A DNA stretch of 33,804 nt from an uncultured Planctomyces sp. (GTDB lineage Bacteria > Planctomycetota > Planctomycetia > Planctomycetales > Planctomycetaceae). Numbering within the stretch: position 1 is the stretch's first letter; every line of letters begins with the position of its first letter. The notes under the pieces were generated by a model. That model was not told the origin of the DNA. It worked only from the letters and a program-made list of their open reading frames with translations, and searched no databases. Position numbers and translations under genes: made by a program. The DNA is taken from positions 1 through 33,804 of the forward strand of contig CALGTK010000250.1 in NCBI GenBank assembly GCA_937904325.1, read 5' to 3'. Below, one piece after another: positions 1 to 7,414 of the stretch.

Positions 1-120
1 GATGGAAGTTCAGGCAGGACAACGCAGATTTGTTTTTGTGTGTGTGGTGGTGGTGGCGTCTTGACTCACCATCAATGCAGGTGCGGCCGTGGTGTGTCGA
101 AACGGCCCCTTTGATTCTGG

Positions 121-140
121 ATTCCCGCCTCGGCGGGAAT
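121..140. repeat. Perfect hairpin 3' of the kinase gene
   Basis: Arms ATTCCCGCC and GGCGGGAAT flank a 2-nt TC loop, giving a 9-bp perfect stem 40 nt past the stop codon of the minus-strand kinase gene. There is no T-run after it in either direction, so it is not a classic intrinsic terminator. GC-rich inverted repeats of this general sort are common dispersed elements in bacterial intergenic space. It may end or stabilise the kinase transcript. Confidence 0.45.
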
Positions 141-180
141 GGTCAAAAATGGACCACGTAACGGCTGGGAACCGTAGTTG

Positions 181-1641
181 TTAGTGACGGTCCAGGCCAG
201 TGAGGCGTTGCTCAATCTGGTCGGCGTGGTGAGCGATGTCCAAAACGGTTCGGCGGATTTCTTCAGGGTCGACTGTTGAGCGAGGATAAGTGTCCACAAC
301 GACGAAGTGCGGCTTACCGTCGACTTCTCGGATGGCAAGACTGCCGTGCATCATTTCCGAGTTCAGCCGCAACGCTTGCTCGAAGTAGTCGCTCTGAGCC
401 GGTCCGCAAACACTGTAAAAAAGTAGTAGCCTGTCACCGAAAGAGTGATCGCTTGGTTCGAGGAAAACTGTTTGCTTCCGGTCGCCGGGAAGGGTCCGGA
501 CCAGCGTGTAGGAATCTCCGGAACGAGTCCAGGTGATGCCCGGCTTGTGTCGGAACGCTTCGATGAGCAGCGATTCGAGGTCGCGTTCCTGGCCAAGCAC
601 TGCGTGCAGAAGCTGCGATGCTTCGATCGCGTTCTTTGGCCGGTTCCCCGGAGCGGGGGCGGTCATCATCGATACGCATTCGGCCACTTCCAGCGGGACG
701 TCGGATCGGACTCGGCGAACGTTCGGAATTAGCTCGTTACGACCTTTCCAGCGGAGCTGCTGCAAGGACTTCGCCTGGTAGGGCAGCCTTCCGGTCAAGG
801 CGAGATATAGTGTGACTCCCAGAGCGTAGACATCACTGGCCGGCGAGGCTTCTTTGCCCTGAAAGAGTTCGGGTGCCATGTAATTTGGCGTTCCGCAAAT
901 TTCTTCGGCAACTGGCTTGCCTTTGCTGTTCAGTACGCGTTTGGCGAGTCCGAAGTCGCTGATTTTCGGGTCGCCCTGCTTCGTAAGCATGATATTGTCA
1001 GGTTTGACGTCACGATGAATGATGTCGTCGCGGTGGGCGGCGGCGAGTCCGTCAGCAGTGCGAGCGGCGAGCGACAGGGCTCGCGGAATCGTCAGTTGCC
1101 CTTCGTCATTGATGAGTTGCTGCATCGATCGCCCGGCAATGAATTCCATTTCGAGAAAGTGCATTCCACCGACTTGACCGACGGCGTGGACGGTGACAAT
1201 GTTTGGGTGAACAAGCGCCGCGGCCGCTCGGCCTTCTTCAACGAATCGGGTAACGTATGCCTGGTCACAGGTTGCTCGGCGCGGAGAAAGAAGTTTTAAC
1301 GCGCAACGGCGTTCAAGGTCGTTGTGATGTGCGAGGTAGACTTTGCCCATTCCACCGCTGCCAATCAGCGACATGCACTGATAAACGTGTAGTACCTGAC
1401 CGATAAGCGGGTCGTTTTCCGCCGCGAACCTGGCGATTTCTCGAAAGCCTTCTTCGTTGGCGTCGCGAGAGACGACTGTTTCGTCACTGGAAGTGTCATT
1501 GCAGCTCGCGTGGAAACCGCAGTTCGGGCAGGCGCTGTTTTCCGAGTTGCAGGGAAAGCGGCCGTTGCAGCCGACGCAGAACAATGTCCACGTGGCGGAG
1601 AGAGCGTCTTTGGGCAGCATGTCGTCAGAATTGGAACTCAC
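181..1641 (-). CDS. Ser/Thr protein kinase with N-terminal zinc ribbon and C-terminal YbjN/chaperone-like domain
   Basis: A Hanks-type protein kinase of 486 residues. Cys22-x2-Cys25 and Cys38-x2-Cys41 form a probable zinc ribbon. The kinase domain spans about 85-350: glycine loop GSGGMG at 94-99, catalytic Lys116, HRDVKPDN at 209-216, DFG at 229-231 and APE at 256-258, so every key residue is present and it should be active. Residues about 352-480 are not kinase; their pattern resembles the YbjN / type III secretion chaperone-like fold (family-level guess). No membrane segment is visible, so it is likely cytoplasmic, unlike most PknB-type kinases. The GTG start is chosen because AGGAAGAG lies 5 nt upstream (1647-1654 on the plus strand), whereas the ATG at codon 8 has no ribosome-binding site. 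It diverges from the CPBP gene. Confidence 0.94.
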   Translation of the reverse strand: MSSNSDDMLPKDALSATWTLFCVGCNGRFPCNSENSACPNCGFHASCNDTSSDETVVSRDANEEGFREIARFAAENDPLIGQVLHVYQCMSLIGSGGMGKVYLAHHNDLERRCALKLLSPRRATCDQAYVTRFVEEGRAAAALVHPNIVTVHAVGQVGGMHFLEMEFIAGRSMQQLINDEGQLTIPRALSLAARTADGLAAAHRDDIIHRDVKPDNIMLTKQGDPKISDFGLAKRVLNSKGKPVAEEICGTPNYMAPELFQGKEASPASDVYALGVTLYLALTGRLPYQAKSLQQLRWKGRNELIPNVRRVRSDVPLEVAECVSMMTAPAPGNRPKNAIEASQLLHAVLGQERDLESLLIEAFRHKPGITWTRSGDSYTLVRTLPGDRKQTVFLEPSDHSFGDRLLLFYSVCGPAQSDYFEQALRLNSEMMHGSLAIREVDGKPHFVVVDTYPRSTVDPEEIRRTVLDIAHHADQIEQRLTGLDRH

Positions 1642-2034
1642 TCGGACTCTTCCTCAGCTCCTGACAGTAGGACCGAACCCAGACTTCCTCGGTGTCGGAT
1701 TGGCAACCCGCATCATTCGAACAATTTTGCTCCGCCGCCAGAGCGTAATGCGGGAAGAATGACAGACTATCTTACTGGATGAACATAAGGGTCGCGATTG
1801 TGTCCATTTCCGGTTTACCGGAAATGTCTGATTTGTCCCGTCTGACAGAGTTCGCATCTTGCCTGACTGTTTTGACCAGAAACGTTCGAGGCCAGTGCGG
1901 CCGTGTTTTGCTGGTGGAAGTGATTGCCTGCTTGAAACTCGCTCTCGAGCAGCACACCGTGAGAGTACTTGTCTGATATTTTCGTGATTGCAGCCTGGTT
2001 TCTGACCAAATTGGAAGCCAGTGCCGGAGTAGAC
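1642..2034. other. Divergent intergenic region, kinase / CPBP protease
   Basis: About 390 nt between divergent genes, which should hold promoters for both. The only clear structure is the 22-bp inverted repeat listed separately. Open frames here are short and unlike known proteins; the frame of the CPBP gene can be extended upstream to a TTG at 1969, but that start is not preferred. I could not assign convincing -35/-10 boxes. Confidence 0.6.
1805..1826. promoter_or_regulatory. 22-bp perfect inverted repeat, possible operator
   Basis: Arms CATTTCCGGT (1805-1814) and ACCGGAAATG (1817-1826) are exact reverse complements around a TT centre. It sits between the divergent kinase and CPBP starts, about 165 nt and 210 nt away respectively. 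The symmetry fits a dimeric repressor site or a short hairpin. No T-tract follows, so it is not a typical terminator. Function is inferred from symmetry and position only. Confidence 0.45.
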
Positions 2035-3360
2035 ATGCCCGACCCGACCACTCCTGAAGATCATCTGAACGACCAGCCCGTGGACGCTGCACAAGTTTCG
2101 CCGAGGATGGAAGATACCCCGAATTCTGACATCGGGGATGGCCTCAGCAATACTGCCCGCGAGGGAGTTGCTGCCTTTCGTGAAAACCTGGGAACGGCTG
2201 GCGTTCGTTTGTCAGAGCAGGACGACTTCGCTGAACTAGCCGGACGTCTGAAGGCACATCGGAGTCAGGTGGCTGTTCGGCCGCCCGGTCCCGGAGTTCC
2301 AGAAGCTGTCGGTTGGATGTTCGGCGTCTTAGTCGTACATATTATTGGGATGGTCGTTGCGGTCTTTGGCCTTCTGATACTTCAGATTGCGGAAATCACA
2401 TGGCAAGGTGGCAAACCGGCTGGCACGGATTTTCAGGCGATGGTCGTGAACTTGCCCGAAACTTTCGCACTGGAACTGATGGCAATCGAAATGCTCGTCT
2501 TCCTGGTCTCAGCGGTGGTCGCAACCAGGCTTCGCCTTGGACCCCGAACGTCTCATTTACTAGGTATCCGCTCGCTCGAGATGAGCCACGTCCTTTTGAT
2601 CGCTGCCGTTTCGATTCCGATTTCTCTGATGTGCGGCGGATTTCACCAGTTCACGTTGTCTGTCTGGAATGAATTCTTTGCACACCTGCCGGGAATGAGT
2701 GTTTTCGACCACCTGAACGTCAATGAGAGCATCAAACCGCTAGGCAGGACTGCTCCGCTGGGACTTCTGTTTCTCGTTGTGGCAGTCGCACCCGCGATTG
2801 GTGAAGAAGTGATTTTCCGGGGGATTATCGGCCGTGGGCTGGTGGCTCGTCACGGAATTCTGGCTGGGGTTATCATGACTTCGGTGTTGTTTGCGGCGGT
2901 GCACATTCATCCAGCACACGTGGTCGCTCTGCTGCCGCTCGCGTTTTTCATCCACTTGGTCTACCTGGTGACTCGGAGCATTCTCGCTCCGATGCTTCTG
3001 CACCTGCTGAATAACTCGCTGGCCGTTGTCCTTCTTAAAGCGACCGCAACGGTTCCGGCTCTTGAGGGAGCCAGCGAACCTGAAATGCCGGGCTATGTTC
3101 TGCTGATTTCGGCGGGCATTGTTGGACTCGTCGGCTGGACGCTCTGGAAGAGTCGCGTTGAGTATCGAACCGACGACGGAGAACGCTGGAACCCGGGATA
3201 TCCGACGGTCGAGATGCCGCCGAAGTCAACCGGATGTGCTCTCACGATGACGGGGTGTTCAGTTGGACTCCGCCGAGGAGCGATTGGCCTGGCAGGGGCA
3301 TACTCACTGGTATTTGTGGTCTCGCTCGTGCTGGTGCTGACCGGCCATATTTCAGCCTGA
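2035..3360 (+). CDS. CPBP family intramembrane metalloprotease (CAAX protease/Rce1-like)
   Basis: A membrane protein of 441 residues with the CPBP/Abi signature. Numbered from this start, Glu257-Glu258 with Arg262 form the EExxxR motif (GEEVIFRG), His290 lies in the FAAVHIHP motif and His323 with Asn326/Asn327 form the third motif, so the proposed metal and catalytic residues are intact. An acidic, polar tail of about 85 residues precedes the first membrane segment. Two further hydrophobic stretches follow the catalytic core. The ATG at 2035 is preferred because GGAG (2026-2029) lies 5 nt upstream; a TTG 22 codons earlier (1969) is in frame but lacks support. Substrate is unknown; family members process prenylated proteins or peptides or take part in anti-sigma cleavage and bacteriocin immunity. 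Confidence 0.9.
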   Translation: MPDPTTPEDHLNDQPVDAAQVSPRMEDTPNSDIGDGLSNTAREGVAAFRENLGTAGVRLSEQDDFAELAGRLKAHRSQVAVRPPGPGVPEAVGWMFGVLVVHIIGMVVAVFGLLILQIAEITWQGGKPAGTDFQAMVVNLPETFALELMAIEMLVFLVSAVVATRLRLGPRTSHLLGIRSLEMSHVLLIAAVSIPISLMCGGFHQFTLSVWNEFFAHLPGMSVFDHLNVNESIKPLGRTAPLGLLFLVVAVAPAIGEEVIFRGIIGRGLVARHGILAGVIMTSVLFAAVHIHPAHVVALLPLAFFIHLVYLVTRSILAPMLLHLLNNSLAVVLLKATATVPALEGASEPEMPGYVLLISAGIVGLVGWTLWKSRVEYRTDDGERWNPGYPTVEMPPKSTGCALTMTGCSVGLRRGAIGLAGAYSLVFVVSLVLVLTGHISA

Positions 3361-3561
3361 ATCAGTGTATTTTGCGATCCTGGTAGCCAGGTTGAATGAG
3401 CGGGTTCGCGTGGGTAGAATCTCACACCTCACATGCTTCTGGTGAAGGGGTTTCTGGTCGAAAAGTTACCCCGATTTCGTCAGTAGTCACGCCGTAGTTT
3501 GGCAGAGCACGCAGCCGCAGAGAGAAGACTGGATTCTCTCTGCGATAAGGAACACAGGTTC

Positions 3562-4665
3562 ATGGTGGAGATGGTCCGGCCTGACGGCCCTGAGGAACAG
3601 CAAGACCTCATCCATCGCGCTGCGCAAACGCTTTCTGAAGGCGGACTGATTGGTCTGCCAACTGAGAGTAGTTATGTGCTCGCAGGATTGGCGAATTCAG
3701 ATCAATCAATTAAGAATTTAGACAAATACGGTCTAGGTACGGCGACGTTGCTGTCCCGGTCCGTCGAGGAAGCATTCGACTTTTTTCCGGATCTGTCTCG
3801 AATCGGAAAGAAGCTGGCTCGGCGCTGCTGGCCCGGACCAGTCATTCTGGCTTCAGACGCCGCGGCGACTTCCGGCGGACTGGTAGATTCACTCAGTCCT
3901 CAAACAAGATCGCTGCTCGGAGAAGATCGAGTCAGCGTCACTGTTTCTTCCGATTCGCTGGTGACAGAAATTGGCCGGATTCTGCCCGCACCTCTTATTG
4001 CGGTTGTCCCGGATTCTCCCGCCACTAAAGCCAGCGATATGAACGGACTGTCGGACGGCGCCGAGTTCGTCGTTGATCTTGGGGAAGTACGATTTCCCGA
4101 CGGTCCGACGGCGGTTAGCCTGACCGGTGACGAATTTGCGGTGTCCCGTGAAGGAATCGTCAGCAGTCAAAGCGTTCGTCGCATGACCGCTGATGTCATT
4201 CTGTTTGTCTGTACGGGCAACACCTGCCGCAGCCCGATGGCGGAAGCCCTGTTCCGCCAAATGCTTGCGGCTAGAATCGGTTGCAAGCCGGACGAACTTC
4301 CGGATCATGGCTACTTTGTGTCGTCGGCCGGAATCGCTGCGTCGTATGGTGCTCCTGCGAGTCCGGAATCTGCAACGCTAGCGGCGGACCGTGGTGCAGA
4401 TTTGGACAATCACGAGAGTCAGCCTTTGACCGAACGCTTGCTGAATCATGCTGATTTTGTCTACACCATGACTCGAAGCCACAGGCAGGCGATTGTGACG
4501 CGGCGGTCTGAAGTGGCTGACCGAGTCCGAGTACTGGCCAGTGATGGCGGAGACGTCCCCGATCCAATCGGAGGAGGGATGGGGGAATATGAGCGTTGTC
4601 GAGAGGCGATCGAGACACATCTCAATCAGATTCTGGCGGACTTTCCGCTACCTGATCCATCTTGA
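3562..4665 (+). CDS. YrdC-like domain fused to low-molecular-weight (arginine-type) protein phosphatase
   Basis: A 367-residue two-domain protein. Residues about 10-208 match the Sua5/YciO/YrdC fold (PTES near the start, WPGP, SREG near the end), the enzyme that makes threonylcarbamoyl-AMP for tRNA t6A. Key motifs are missing: KxRP is replaced by a GLGT stretch, the Arg before HPL is lost and TSAN is replaced by VVPD. Residues about 211-360 form a low-molecular-weight phosphatase with the P-loop CTGNTCRS (Cys217, Arg223) and the general acid in DPIGG (Asp334). Thr221 matches Thr11 of Bacillus YwlE, which selects phosphoarginine over phosphotyrosine. The order YrdC-phosphatase-rpiB equals Bacillus ywlC-ywlE-ywlF. 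Start: ATG with AAGGAA 9 nt upstream; an in-frame TTG at 3499 is the alternative. Confidence 0.9.
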   Translation: MVEMVRPDGPEEQQDLIHRAAQTLSEGGLIGLPTESSYVLAGLANSDQSIKNLDKYGLGTATLLSRSVEEAFDFFPDLSRIGKKLARRCWPGPVILASDAAATSGGLVDSLSPQTRSLLGEDRVSVTVSSDSLVTEIGRILPAPLIAVVPDSPATKASDMNGLSDGAEFVVDLGEVRFPDGPTAVSLTGDEFAVSREGIVSSQSVRRMTADVILFVCTGNTCRSPMAEALFRQMLAARIGCKPDELPDHGYFVSSAGIAASYGAPASPESATLAADRGADLDNHESQPLTERLLNHADFVYTMTRSHRQAIVTRRSEVADRVRVLASDGGDVPDPIGGGMGEYERCREAIETHLNQILADFPLPDPS

Positions 4666-4780
4666 ATCAGGGCGTTCGTTCCGAATGCCTGTCCGCTGCG
4701 GAGTTCTTCGACAGCGGCATGTCAGAATTCAACTGACAGCATTGAGTAACTGAAGTCGCGGCCTCTGTGCCGCAGGTGAA

Positions 4781-5263
4781 ATGATGAAAATTGTCGTTGC
4801 AAGTGATCACCGTGGAGTCAACGTTCGAGCGCGAATTCTCGACATCATTCAGGGCTTGGGCTTTGCAGGTGTCGACTTTGGTGCCAACGGTGAAGAAAGC
4901 GTTGACTACCCTGATTACGCCTCTAAAGTGGCGGGATCCGTTTCGTCTGCAGAAGCGGACCGTGGCATATTGGTATGCGGAACGGGCATCGGCATGTGCA
5001 TTGTTGCGAACAAGTTTGACGGAGTCCGCGCAGCGCCAATTCATGACGATATCACCGCCGCGCTGAGTCGACAGCACAACGATCTCAACGTACTTTGTCT
5101 CTCGGCTGACCTGATCAGCGATCAGGCCTTGGAAAGAATTGTTACGACCTGGCTGAAAACCGAATTCGAAGGTGGCCGACACGCCAGACGGCTTGAGAAG
5201 GTCGCCAGAATCGAATCCGACAAACATGATGAGCCAATTGCTCAGGAAGACCCTGTCTCCTGA
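4781..5263 (+). CDS. rpiB: Ribose-5-phosphate isomerase B
   Basis: RpiB interconverts ribose 5-phosphate and ribulose 5-phosphate in the pentose phosphate pathway. The 160 residues match the family length. Asp9-His10 (SDHRG), YPDYA at 43-47, the CGTGIG loop with catalytic Cys66 and Thr68, and SRQHND at 96-101 with ring-opening His99 are all at the positions known for E. coli RpiB. The last 20 or so residues are a charged tail. Two consecutive ATGs occur; AGGTG just upstream fits the second (4784) slightly better, so the first residue may be absent. It lies 115 nt after the YrdC/phosphatase gene and 110 nt before gcvH, all on the same strand. Confidence 0.95.
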   Translation: MMKIVVASDHRGVNVRARILDIIQGLGFAGVDFGANGEESVDYPDYASKVAGSVSSAEADRGILVCGTGIGMCIVANKFDGVRAAPIHDDITAALSRQHNDLNVLCLSADLISDQALERIVTTWLKTEFEGGRHARRLEKVARIESDKHDEPIAQEDPVS

Positions 5264-5306
5264 TGTGTTGACGACTGACCGCTGAGTGAAAATGGAATAT
5301 TCATGG

Positions 5307-5334
5307 CGACTTCCGGACGCCGACTTCCGGACGC
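5307..5334. repeat. Tandem 14-bp direct repeat upstream of gcvH
   Basis: The unit CGACTTCCGGACGC occurs twice back to back (5307-5320 and 5321-5334), 40 nt before the gcvH start. It may be a simple duplication or a pair of protein-binding sites in the gcvH leader. No glycine-riboswitch motif is recognisable here. Confidence 0.6.
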
Positions 5335-5373
5335 CTCGGCAATTGACAGCGATAGTGCACGGAGCAGCACCCG

Positions 5374-5760
5374 ATGGATCTCGCCTCGCTGAAGTATGCA
5401 AAGAGTCACGAATGGGTCGCCGTCGATGGCGAGATTGCCACGATCGGCATCACTGATTTCGCGGTGAAGGCGCTGACTGATTTAGTCTACGTTGATCTTC
5501 CCGCGGTGGGCGGTCAGCTTGGCGTCGGAGACAACTGTGGCGAAGTGGAAAGCGTAAAAGCCGTCTCGGACCTTTATGCTCCCGTCAGCGGCGAAATCGT
5601 CGAAGTCAATGAAGAAATCTCAGACAACCTCGATTTGTTGTCCGATGACGCGTTTGGAGCCGGCTGGATTTTAAAAATTAAAATGTCATCGCCAGGCGAT
5701 CTCGACAATCTACTGGACCGGACGACTTACGAACAGATTTGCCAGAACGAAGATCACTGA
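5374..5760 (+). CDS. gcvH: Glycine cleavage system H protein
   Basis: GcvH is the lipoylated shuttle that carries the aminomethyl group from the P protein to the T protein during glycine breakdown. The 128-residue length is normal. The lipoylation motif ESVKAVSDLYAP places the modified lysine at Lys62. Residues 11-14 (SHEW) and the GxGW segment near 96-99 are also typical. A GGAG 9 nt before the ATG supports the start. It is the first of three glycine cleavage genes here and is followed after 184 nt by gcvPA. Confidence 0.97.
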   Translation: MDLASLKYAKSHEWVAVDGEIATIGITDFAVKALTDLVYVDLPAVGGQLGVGDNCGEVESVKAVSDLYAPVSGEIVEVNEEISDNLDLLSDDAFGAGWILKIKMSSPGDLDNLLDRTTYEQICQNEDH

Positions 5761-5843
5761 CAGAGAACAATTTTCAGGTTAAGTTTGTGATTGGCGGAGC
5801 CGGTCACTGCGACACCGACACCTGACTTTTCGCCACGGATGGC

Positions 5844-5863
5844 TGCGAAAATCTGTTTTCGCA
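5844..5863. repeat. Inverted repeat in the gcvH-gcvPA spacer
   Basis: Arms TGCGAAAA and TTTTCGCA are exact complements around TCTG. The element lies 82 nt before the chosen gcvPA start. The T-rich right arm gives it some resemblance to an attenuator or terminator that could lower gcvPA-gcvPB expression relative to gcvH, but the stem is only 8 bp and half A-T. No riboswitch consensus was found in the spacer. Confidence 0.4.
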
Positions 5864-5934
5864 CGCGGTTTTGCAAACACATCCCACTTGGCGATTGCAT
5901 TTCGCTCGGCTCACAGCCGACAAGTGTCACCTTC

Positions 5935-5939
5935 GGAGG
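5935..5939 (+). promoter_or_regulatory. Ribosome-binding site that decides the gcvPA start
   Basis: GGAGG is placed 5 nt before the TTG at 5945. This is a strong Shine-Dalgarno match and points to TTG 5945 rather than the upstream in-frame TTG at 5888. Confidence 0.75.
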
Positions 5940-5944
5940 TTCTG

Positions 5945-7414
5945 TTGAGCTACCTCTTTAACACGCCTGACGAGCAGCGGGAAATGCTCGACACCATCGG
6001 CGTTGACTCGATCGAAACGCTGTTCGATCAGATTCCAGAGTCCTTGCAACTCAAGCGGCCACTCGACATTCCGCCGAAGCTGTCCGAGCTGGAACTCGAA
6101 CAGGTGGCTCGTGAACTGGCTGCACTAAACGTGGGGTCATCCGCCCGGCCGTGTTTCCTTGGCGGCGGAGTTTACGATCACTTCATACCGTCGGCCGTCG
6201 ACGCGATTGCGGGACGTAGTGAGTACTACACCGCATACACGCCGTATCAGGCTGAAGCCAGTCAGGGCAGTCTGCAAACGTTCTTCGAATTCCAGACGCT
6301 GGTCTGCCAGTTGACGGGCATGAACGTCTCCAACGCCAGCCTTTACGAAGGCGGAACGGCGGTCAGTGAAGCCGTCTTTATGGCGATGCGATGCACGAAG
6401 CGGCATGGACGAGACGATGAGCTGGGATCGGTTCATCCTGAATATCGCCAGGTGGTTGAAACTTATCTCGGCCGGATGGACTGCGAACTTGTCATCGTCC
6501 CGACGCCTGGCGGGACAGTTGCTCCGGCCGCGGTCGAAGAAGCCATCGATGACAAGACTGCGTGCGTCGTCATTCAGCATCCAAACTTCTACGGATGCCT
6601 GGAAGAAGTCGAGCAGATTTCGGCGATGGCTCACAAGCACGGAGCATTGTCGATCGTCTCGTTCGATCCGATCAGTCTCGGAATTCTGAAACGTCCAGGA
6701 GATCTCGGAGCCGACATCGCGGTCGGAGAAGGTCAGTCTCTGGGAACCCCGATGCAGTATGGCGGGCCGTTTCTGGGAATACTCGCCTGTAAGCAGAAGT
6801 TTGTTCGACAGATGCCGGGCAGGTTAATCGGGCAAACGACCGATCGAAATGGCAAACGCTGCTTCGTGCTCAATCTGCAGGCTCGTGAACAGCACATTCG
6901 TCGTGAAAAGGCGACCAGCAACATTTGCACGAACCAAGGTTTGATCGCCATCCGGGCGACGGTGTTCATGTCGCTGCTCGGCCCAGCGGGAATGCGGCAG
7001 GTGGCAGAATTGTCGTGCAGCAAGGCTCACTATGCCGCCCAGAAACTGACCGAACAGGACGGGATTGAACTTGCATTCGATCAGCCATTTTTCAAAGAGT
7101 TTACTTTGCAGTGTCGTGACGGCGCCGAAGTAATCATTGAACGGGCGAAGACCGCAGGCTTTGACATCGGTCCGGCCTTGCGACGAGTCTCAAACAGTGA
7201 GTCCGAAGATCGACTTCTTGTCGCCGTTACGGAATGTCGATCGCGCGAAGAAATTGACGCCTTGGCAAACGCGATTGCATCGTGTGCTGTTGACACCATC
7301 GGCGGAGAGGCGGCCGAAAGCCAACAGGAAGCGGCGGCATGCGGAAGCTCGGTAGGTGCACCGCATGATCCAGCGTTGCGTTCAGCACGAAGCTCAACCC
7401 GGAAGACAACATGA
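5945..7414 (+). CDS. gcvPA: Glycine dehydrogenase (decarboxylating) subunit 1, P-protein N-terminal half
   Basis: One half of the split glycine cleavage P protein, a PLP enzyme that decarboxylates glycine and passes the aminomethyl group to lipoyl-GcvH. It works as a heterotetramer with GcvPB. With the TTG start it has 489 residues and begins MSYLFNTPDE, the usual N terminus of this family; the longer reading from 5888 adds 19 residues not seen in homologues. The conserved FLGGGVYDHFIPSAVD and YTPYQAEASQG segments are present. The last 40 or so residues form a polar, Ala/Ser-rich extension beyond the normal end of about 450. Its TGA overlaps the ATG of gcvPB by 4 nt (ATGA), which implies translational coupling of the two subunits. 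Confidence 0.96.
   Translation: MSYLFNTPDEQREMLDTIGVDSIETLFDQIPESLQLKRPLDIPPKLSELELEQVARELAALNVGSSARPCFLGGGVYDHFIPSAVDAIAGRSEYYTAYTPYQAEASQGSLQTFFEFQTLVCQLTGMNVSNASLYEGGTAVSEAVFMAMRCTKRHGRDDELGSVHPEYRQVVETYLGRMDCELVIVPTPGGTVAPAAVEEAIDDKTACVVIQHPNFYGCLEEVEQISAMAHKHGALSIVSFDPISLGILKRPGDLGADIAVGEGQSLGTPMQYGGPFLGILACKQKFVRQMPGRLIGQTTDRNGKRCFVLNLQAREQHIRREKATSNICTNQGLIAIRATVFMSLLGPAGMRQVAELSCSKAHYAAQKLTEQDGIELAFDQPFFKEFTLQCRDGAEVIIERAKTAGFDIGPALRRVSNSESEDRLLVAVTECRSREEIDALANAIASCAVDTIGGEAAESQQEAAACGSSVGAPHDPALRSARSSTRKTT

Noticed and set aside
1969-2034. Longer CPBP protein from TTG 1969
   Set aside because: No ribosome-binding site; ATG 2035 has GGAG at good spacing and the extra residues do not form a signal peptide.
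3379-3391. CCTGG-TAG-CCAGG hairpin after the CPBP gene as a terminator
   Set aside because: The stem is only 5 bp and no T-run follows.
5761-5944. Glycine riboswitch upstream of gcvPA
   Set aside because: Glycine cleavage genes often have one, but I could not find the conserved core segments or the tandem aptamer layout in this spacer or in the gcvH leader.
5888-5944. Longer gcvPA starting at TTG 5888
   Set aside because: The added 19 residues are unlike the family N terminus, while TTG 5945 has GGAGG 5 nt upstream and gives the expected SYLFNTP start.
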